Origin: Amaurobius ferox
Lineage: Eukaryota; Arthropoda; Arachnida; Araneae; Amaurobiidae
Length of the DNA stretch: 64,000 bases
Direction of reading: 5' to 3'
Assembly (NCBI GenBank): GCA_951213105.1
Contig: OX578145.1
Coordinates: 7,181,191-7,245,190, forward strand
The notes beneath the pieces were generated by a model. That model made no database searches. It had not been told where the DNA came from and was given only the letters and a program-made list of their open reading frames with translations. Position numbers and translations under genes: made by a program. Below are positions 57,851 through 64,000 of the stretch, piece by piece. Positions within the stretch are counted from its first letter, which is position 1, and each line of letters begins with the position of its first letter.

Positions 57851-58439
57851 TTCTCTACTCTCCTGTTTTGACATGACGTTGATCAAATATTACATAATGA
57901 GGGGCGTAAGAGAATCATAATCCGACTAACTATATTTGTATTATTGGATTTAGGCCTAAAATTCTTCAAAATTTTTGCACACAATTGATTTCCAACAAAG
58001 AATAGTTAAGCAAAATTTTAACTTTGCAAAGAAAGAGAAACTTCGTGATTTATCTTGTAAATATGAGGAAGCACACTATTCAACAATCGAACTAGTCTTT
58101 TTCTATTTTATTTCTTTGAGAGGTTAATAAAGGCTTCTAGGTTTGTTAGCCTGCGCTGGAGACTCCCACTCCCACAAATAAAAGAATTTCCCCCAATTTC
58201 TGGTCGTAAATGAGCACGTGGGTCGCCATTCGTCTTGTGATCATATTTCACTAAAACCGCCCGCGGACGGAGAGGATTTAACCACATTGAGAATCTGCAA
58301 TTTTGTCGTGATTGACACTTTTGACACTGTCGTGATTGACTTTGTAAAAGATGATGCTATTTTGAACAACGTTTTAATTTCTGAAGTTTTTTTTAACATC
58401 GATTGCTGTATGAATGGAATGTATTCGGGTTATAGTAGA
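57851..58439. other. Unassigned sequence between copia F and the enclosing terminus
   Basis: No copia similarity after the break. A GC-richer patch at 58190-58280 has a short open frame (58218-58478) without motifs. It could be the remaining interior of the enclosing element. Confidence 0.5.
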
Positions 58440-58542
58440 GTAAATTTGACGCCGCAACAAAACATTACAAAATTTTAGGATGATTTAAAAATTTAAGGGA
58501 AGCTTCAAACTTTTAGGAATTTTAGGACGAATGCGATCCCTG
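58440..58542. mobile_element. Right terminus of the enclosing element
   Basis: Sequence ending GGACGAATGCGATCCCTG at 58542, followed by CTACAG. It is the inverted counterpart of the terminus at 26083. Subterminal words AAATTTTAGGA and TTTAGGAATTTTAGGACG resemble the left side. Confidence 0.4.
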
Positions 58543-58548
58543 CTACAG

Positions 58549-59600
58549 TATTCTCATCCATTTTTAGTGCACTCCTTTGAATTGCTTTATTTCGTTAGTT
58601 CTGGCTGTTTATATTTACAAAACTGATATATTTTTTGCATCACTTTCTAATAATATTCTAATATATTTCTACTTCATACATAGATACCTGTAAAACTTTT
58701 TCCAGGTGGGGGACAAACTCAAGCACATGATGTACAACATTGACTGGCTTCATGCTCGCCTTTGTTATATTGAATGTCCAAGGGGGAGTGTGACCCCCTC
58801 TTTACCTCCCCTATGGGCAACCATGACTTCATATTTAATAAAATGATTGTAAAAGTTCATCTAATTTGGAAATAAGAAAATATTTAAAATGTTATATCTT
58901 GTATGTATTCATCTTACATACGTAACATTTTAAAATCTTGTACCATTCATCCACTCTTTGCATTTTTATGTAAAATTATTTTATTTTATTCACCAATAAA
59001 TAAAACTTATGAAAATGCGAATTCCAATATAAATTTCACTTGTAACACCAAATTTTCAGCCTCCCCAGTCAAAAATCTCATGCTACGCTACTGCACAGCA
59101 TGCATATGTTTGTACATGTTTATTTTTAATGTTGCATCAATACATGTACACACATATTCATGATTACAGATTTTGCAAAAGTTACTCTTTATGTCACACT
59201 GTTGTGGGCTCACATTCCACAAAAACTTTGCCACAGTACTCGAATTGCAATTCTTTATTGTCATCCATAGCAAGTGAACGATGTAAACTATTCTTATAAA
59301 CATGAGAAATTAATATTAAAATACAATAAACTGAATGAAATAAAATGCATTTTTTTAATATAAAATAATACAATGTGAGGAAATAATTAACTTTCTGAAA
59401 ACAAAGAGCTAATCATGAAAATACACACGTAACATAAATAAGAAAAAACGTTAATGAATGGCAGGAATGAAATACACGCCAAACTAAATATTGCGAGAAG
59501 AAAATGCTACCCTTGAATGAATGCTCTGAATTCTACTAACTAATTGGCCAATAGGAAACGTGCAGTGTTTTGACATTTAATTTCTCGTCTTATTTAGCAC
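58549..59600. other. AGO intron downstream of the 59625 exon, no gene
   Basis: AT-rich. 58705-58830 holds a denser patch (GTGGGGGACAAACTC; CCCCTCTTTACCTCCCCTAT) that I cannot assign and that has no reading frame. The only other recognisable item is the short block at 59530-59600 shared in inverted form with about 14025-14085. Confidence 0.6.
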
Positions 59601-59624
59601 CAACACAAAAGAAAGGCATACTAC

Positions 59625-59758
59625 CTTAAGGCATCTTCTCTGCATAATCTCTGAGGAGCAAAACAAGCGATGGCCCAAACCCGTATCTCAATGCCTGTAT
59701 GAAACTGTTTACCACGCATATCCCAAACACCTTGGTTTGGAATCGCTTGCTGGCGAGT
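59625..59758 (-). CDS. AGO1: Argonaute exon (start of MID domain)
   Basis: Internal Argonaute exon, 134 bp, after acceptor TTTTTCAG at 59759 and before donor TTAAG|GTAGTA at 59624. Read in phase 0 it gives [19 protein letters not shown], then an [17 protein letters not shown] segment, and ends REDALR with the last codon split. [11 protein letters not shown] and [12 protein letters not shown] are hallmark Argonaute motifs at the linker/MID boundary. The split codon is completed by the exon at 12454-12638, leaving an intron of 46,986 bp between them that contains most of the transposons in this window. The exon encoding the preceding PAZ/linker part is not seen between 59760 and 64000. Confidence 0.95.
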
Positions 59759-60004
59759 CTGAAAAAGATAAAGTACATATTAATTTTTAATCATATTCTT
59801 GATATGCTGTCATTCTTTTTTATAACACACAATCATGACCTGCATTTGGTTCAAATGACACAAATAAATGAATGTGCCAGATCTAAAAGTATAAACAGAA
59901 ATAAAGAAATATAGGATGAACTAGGGTAATTATTGAATGCAAAAAATCTGGAAAATTACTGGACAGTGAATACTGGTTAAATCTTATCAGAGTATATTTG
60001 ATAC

Positions 60005-60250
60005 GATAAAAGTTACTGAGAGTGCATGCCTAGTCATAACTATATCTGACAACCTTTTTATGAGCTTGCTGGCTTATTTTTGTAAATATTGTTTGACTTT
60101 GCCATGACGTTACAATGTTTTTGTAACCATGTCATAACAATAGATATCACATCAATAAAGGTGATTTTGTGTTTGACGAATTGGCTTTTTATTGAAGAAC
60201 ACTTCTTAACTGCACTTGCTATTATCCTCTGCTAAACTACCACTCTGCAA
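60005..60250 (+). mobile_element. Diverged fragment of a D-family LTR
   Basis: The order of words CTGAGAGTGCATGCCTAGTC, ATGAGCTTGCTGGCT, GACTTTGC..TTACAATG, AATAAAGGTGATTTTGTGTT and GACGA follows the reverse complement of 46430-46660 in the D LTR (for example CTGAGAGTGTGTGCCTAGTC, ATGAGCTTGCTAGCT). It is much more diverged than the two D LTRs are from each other. It lies 250-490 bp upstream of the AGO exon at 59625-59758. Confidence 0.65.
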
Positions 60251-60324
60251 ATAGTGAAAAAATTTTTAATACATCAGCACGCTAGGTTATAAGGACATCG
60301 CGACGCAGATAAAACTCTGCCAAC

Positions 60325-62050
60325 AATATTAAATTTTGATTTTTAGTATTTTCTCATTAGTCAATGAGGCTTGATGATTTCAAGGTATAAGATATATTTA
60401 AATGTTGAAAATATTTGTTAATTGCTTGTTGTTATATATTGATTACAAAAAAAACCCTGGATTTAAATAACTAAATTTAATTCCAGAAAGCTCCATAAAA
60501 TCACTATATAAAATTTTGAACTATAGATGAGCAAATGTTTAGCTGCTAAGTTAATCATTATTCCATGGAGCATAGTTATGAATAGTGCATGCAACGTACA
60601 TTCATGTGTCTGCACAGCACCCATATCTTTAGCCTTAAACCCTCGTAGCGCGCTAGTACGCGAATGACAACTATTGCATATGTTCCTAAAGTGGGCATAT
60701 CGTTATTAAATAAGCTTGATTATTATTGTTATAGTACGCATCTATGGAGCGGGTCAAAGACGAGTCTGCTAATATAAGGGGATTTATTTTGTGTTTCAAA
60801 TCTGCTATGTGGATGTCGTGCAACGGGCTAATCTATTAATCCATAAGCCCGCATAGTGCAGACGTGTTCATAACACAATACCACATGATTTGCATTCATC
60901 TGCACAGGGTATATATCATTATTGCATACACTGTATGCGGATTGCATACATTCGTTAAAAAAAAGGAGCTTAATTTCGTAAATCTGCACTATGAATTAAA
61001 TATGTTGAATCATTATTGCATGGAGTGGAGTAACTGTTATATTATATATAAAGCATACTGCATCATTCTGCATAGTGGTCATGTCAAGACCGCTCATACA
61101 AATTTCTGGGTCACCCTTCATATTTTGTTTTCCTCTTTTGGGTATTCTTCATGTCTCCTCTTCCCTCAAAAAATTATTGGGGGTCCCATCACTTAAGTGG
61201 TGTCCGACCCTCCTTATGCGCGACCGTGGTCAGATACACAGCCGACAGCTATTGCATGAAAGGCATTGGGAGTAAATCCACTATGCGAATTAAACATGTC
61301 CGTGCAGCCCGCGTATCATTATTACATGGAGTGGAGTTATCATTATATTGCATATAACACATACTGTATCCGATTGCATAGTGGTCAGATCAGGGACGCC
61401 CATACAAATTCCTGGATTCCCCTTAATATTTCATTTTCCTCTTTCGTACATTTCTCATGTCTTCTCCTCCGTCAAAAATTGTTGGAGAGTCTGGGTCCCA
61501 CTACTTGAGAGGTGTCCGATCCTCCCTATGGGAGGCCATGGACAGATACACAGTCGATAGCTATTACATCATTGCATAAACTACGATGGGAGTACCCTTA
61601 GCCTTGACTTTCAAGTGTCGAGGAGATCGTAGTCTACAGCAAGAAAGCATATTAAGAGAATTTTCAAAAAGTGACTAGGCTGGTAGCTAAAGGCAATTAG
61701 TAAACAATATAAAGAAAATAAGTTGTCCCATATTTCATTCAAGCTAGCTAAAATCGAAGCAAGAGCACCGCTCTAATCTAACAGTTTTTTCCCTCCATCC
61801 TTTCACCCTCTGTCTTGACTGAATCAGTGGAATCAACGTAAACATCTTTCTGTAAATGGCGCAAAGAACCCTAGTCCGGAAATCTATATTTTTAAATATT
61901 TTATTTTAGAGCAAATATGCTTACAGGGTTTACATTTAGAGAACTTTATAGCTCAAATGCATATCAAACATGGAATAATTTAACAAAAATTCAAGTTGAA
62001 AAAGAAAACTGTTTTGAAAGTTTTCATCAGATGGAAGAAGGAATGTACGT
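60325..62050 (-). repeat. Repeat X, inverted copy
   Basis: Reverse complement of 21105-22740. Two tandem ~305-bp subunits are clear (ATTGCATGGAGTGGAGTAAC at 61016 and ATTACATGGAGTGGAGTTAT at about 61320), each with a (G/C)ATACAAATT(T/C)CTGG and TGTCCGA(C/T)CCTCC block. Small frames such as 61266-61508 are not conserved in the other copy and are not genes. A run of Gs lies at 62077-62088. Confidence 0.8.
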
Positions 62051-62089
62051 GCTTAATATTTCCCTTCCCGGATGAGGGGGGGGGGGGAT

Positions 62090-64000
62090 ATAACTTCTTC
62101 CTAAAACGTGAAAAATAGAGAGCATTTGACATGCTCTTTATTTTTTTTTTAAGTAGTAAAAAATGTAATGTGGCTGCATTAAAATTTAGCCTAAAATCAT
62201 CCCCATATTTTCTAACAATACAGAATATACCTTCTGGCACAGGATTAATATGCGGAACAAATAATATTACTTTCATCACCAAATATTAAATTCTTCTAGA
62301 TAAACTATTAAATTCCTCTGGGCATACTGAAATGTGCAATCACACTATTTATATAAAAATAATTGAATAATTAACCACAATGTGAAAATAAGCTAGTTTA
62401 GTTAATCTAATGACTAATATTTAGAGGATGGAAAAGGATGTGGACTACGTGAGAATTCTCGAATTGAGCAATCTTACTAAATGTGTCAAAATAATTCAAA
62501 AATTAACATTAATTAATAAACCAAAATATGAAAATAAGCAAATGTTGTCACTTTAATATGCAATAAGGTGCATCAATTTACTATGCATTCAGGATGAAAA
62601 AGAAAGAAAAATGGAAAAAATAGGCATTTTCAGTAATTTTACAGGTATTTTCAATAATCCATAATTTTATTCAGAAATCCGTAAAGAATTACAGAAAATC
62701 CATAAAAGTTGGCATCTCTGCAACAGGGATGTCAACCTCTCAGTTATAGTTTCAGTAATCTAGACAAGAAATTTTTAGTAATCTTTCAGTAATGATGCGA
62801 GTGGTCAGATTTGTGATTAAAAATTATTTGCAATGATAATCAGAATAATTTCCAATTTTTTATATACATTTTTATATAAAATGTTCAAATATAATTAACA
62901 TTATAACTAAACAAACATAATATGAATACATTAGATTTCATTACTGAATAAAAAGTAAATTTTAAAATCCTTCAAACAGAATATGTTTAGCTTAAATTAA
63001 ATTTAATTGATTAGTTTTTTTTTTTTTAAATCTGCTCTATCTTAAACACTGAATTTCTTTCTAAAGCATTAAAATTAAAAAAAAAATTGACATGTTCTTT
63101 ATTTTTTAAGTAATAAAAAATGTAATGTGTCTGCACCCAAATTTAGCATAAAATCAGCCCCATATTTTCTAACAACACAGCATTATTATGGGGAACAAAT
63201 AATATTGCCTTCATCACCAAATAATATTAAATTCTTTTAAATAAACTGTAAATTCCTTTGGGCAATTGAATTATGCAATCGTACTATTTATGTAAAAATA
63301 ATTAAAAAATGGACATTAATAATTAACCAAAATATGAAAATAACTTAGTTCAGTTAATCCAATGATTAATATTTAGAGGATTGGGGTGGATAGAAAAGGA
63401 TTCTTGTGGACTCACAGGACTACATGAAAATTCTCTAAATTGCACTGAATGTGTTAAAATAATTTAAAATTTAGCATGAATAATCAAACAAAATATAAAG
63501 ATAACCAAGTTCTGGTAATTTAATGTGCAATAATTACAGGATGGAGACGGATGGGAAAATGTATTAGTTAACACTCAGTAATGTGCGTGATACTACCTGA
63601 ATCTCACTATTTATAAAAAAATAATTAAAAAATTAGCTTTAATAATAACCCAAAATATGAAAATAAGCTAGCTGTAGTCCATATAATGACTAATATTTAG
63701 AGGATGGGGATGGATGGAAAAAGGATACTTGCGGACTCCCAGGATTACAAGAGAATTCCCTGAATTGAGCAATCGTGCTAAATGTGTCAAAATAATCAAA
63801 AAAATTACATGAATAATAAACGAACATGTAGAAATAAGCAAGTTTTGACAATGAAATATGCAATAATTACAGGATGGAGATGGGTGGGGGGAAAAAAAAG
63901 ATGGAAACAAAATAGGCATTTTCTCTAATTTTATGGGTCTTTTCTGTAGTCTGTTATTTTGTTCAGAAAACAGTAAGAATTACTGACAATACAATCCATA
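62090..64000. repeat. Satellite units and a ~500-bp direct repeat (block 4)
   Basis: 62090-62600 and 63085-63560 are direct copies: both have TGTAATGTG(G/T)CTGCA, TCATCACCAAATA, AAATTCCT(C/T)TGGGCA and then satellite units with AAAATATGAAAATAA. Another unit follows at 63600-63900. The stretch 62600-63085 ends one unit with AAAGTTGGCATCTCTGCAAC and is otherwise AT-rich and unassigned. Confidence 0.7.

Larger units (their letters stand above)
12639..59624 (-). other. 47-kb Argonaute intron filled with nested transposons
   Basis: This is the interval between two AGO exons whose split codon (AG + G, Arg) is restored by splicing. No further Argonaute coding sequence is needed between them, because the joined protein matches the family without a gap. 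It holds a hAT relic, a Tigger element, a non-autonomous hAT-like element, satellite units and all the copia elements. Elements B and D are in the same transcriptional orientation as the host gene; A, C and F are antisense to it. Several LTRs carry TATA boxes and AATAAA signals, which could in principle affect host transcription; that effect is inferred. Confidence 0.9.

Noticed and set aside
58218..58478. 86-codon frame in a GC-richer patch as a possible gene
   Set aside because: No recognisable domain, no splice context and surrounded by transposon sequence.
60864..61560. Several overlapping frames with similar peptides
   Set aside because: They arise from the tandem ~305-bp subunits of repeat X and are not conserved in the inverted copy.

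Overview
The window is AT-rich, repeat-dominated DNA of an animal nucleus. The only host gene I can support is an Argonaute (AGO1-like) gene on the minus strand. Three of its exons are visible, at 59625-59758, 12454-12638 and 5911-6070. They join in frame with matching GT-AG junctions and encode a continuous stretch running through the MID domain. The protein reads like an arthropod Argonaute-1. Long introns and this mix of transposons would suit an arthropod with a large genome such as a chelicerate, but that is inference. There are no bacterial genes, operons or CRISPR arrays. Everything else lies in AGO introns: one of 46,986 bp (12639-59624), one of 6,383 bp (6071-12453), and parts of the two neighbouring introns.

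Layout. 1-5900: a repeat with 12-bp inverted ends, containing ~180-bp tandem units, split by a 3.3-kb hAT transposon with 14-bp inverted repeats and an 8-bp target duplication. 5911-12638: two AGO exons with a foldback MITE and two decayed hAT-type transposase genes in the intron between them. 14600-20000: a third hAT relic and a Tigger/pogo element. 20600-26040: a hammerhead-like motif, a 3.4-kb non-autonomous hAT-like element holding a copy of repeat X, and a second satellite block. 26083-58542: a nest of Ty1/copia retrotransposons that appears to sit inside one older element with CAGGGATC ends and a CTACAG duplication. 59625-64000: the upstream AGO exon, a diverged LTR fragment, an inverted copy of repeat X and more satellite units.

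The copia nest holds five elements, named A to F here (E is not used). A is a plus-strand LTR plus the start of gag, cut off by B. B is a minus-strand element whose integrase is split by a tRNA-headed SINE with a 16-bp duplication. C is a plus-strand element whose 5' LTR is a recombinant and carries a piggyBac insertion at TTAA. D is a near-complete minus-strand element of 7.9 kb with duplication CTAAA, inserted into the LTR of F; a solo LTR of the B family sits in D's own LTR. F is a plus-strand element truncated in reverse transcriptase. All five have primer-binding sites resembling GGTTATGGGCC, the copia type that matches an internal part of initiator tRNA-Met.

None of the mobile elements has an intact protein set; D is nearest. 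The main interest is the stratified nesting, which gives a relative order of events, the exchange of LTR halves between families, a SINE family using both 5S-rRNA and tRNA heads, and the fact that the host gene carrying this load is itself a core small-RNA silencing gene.
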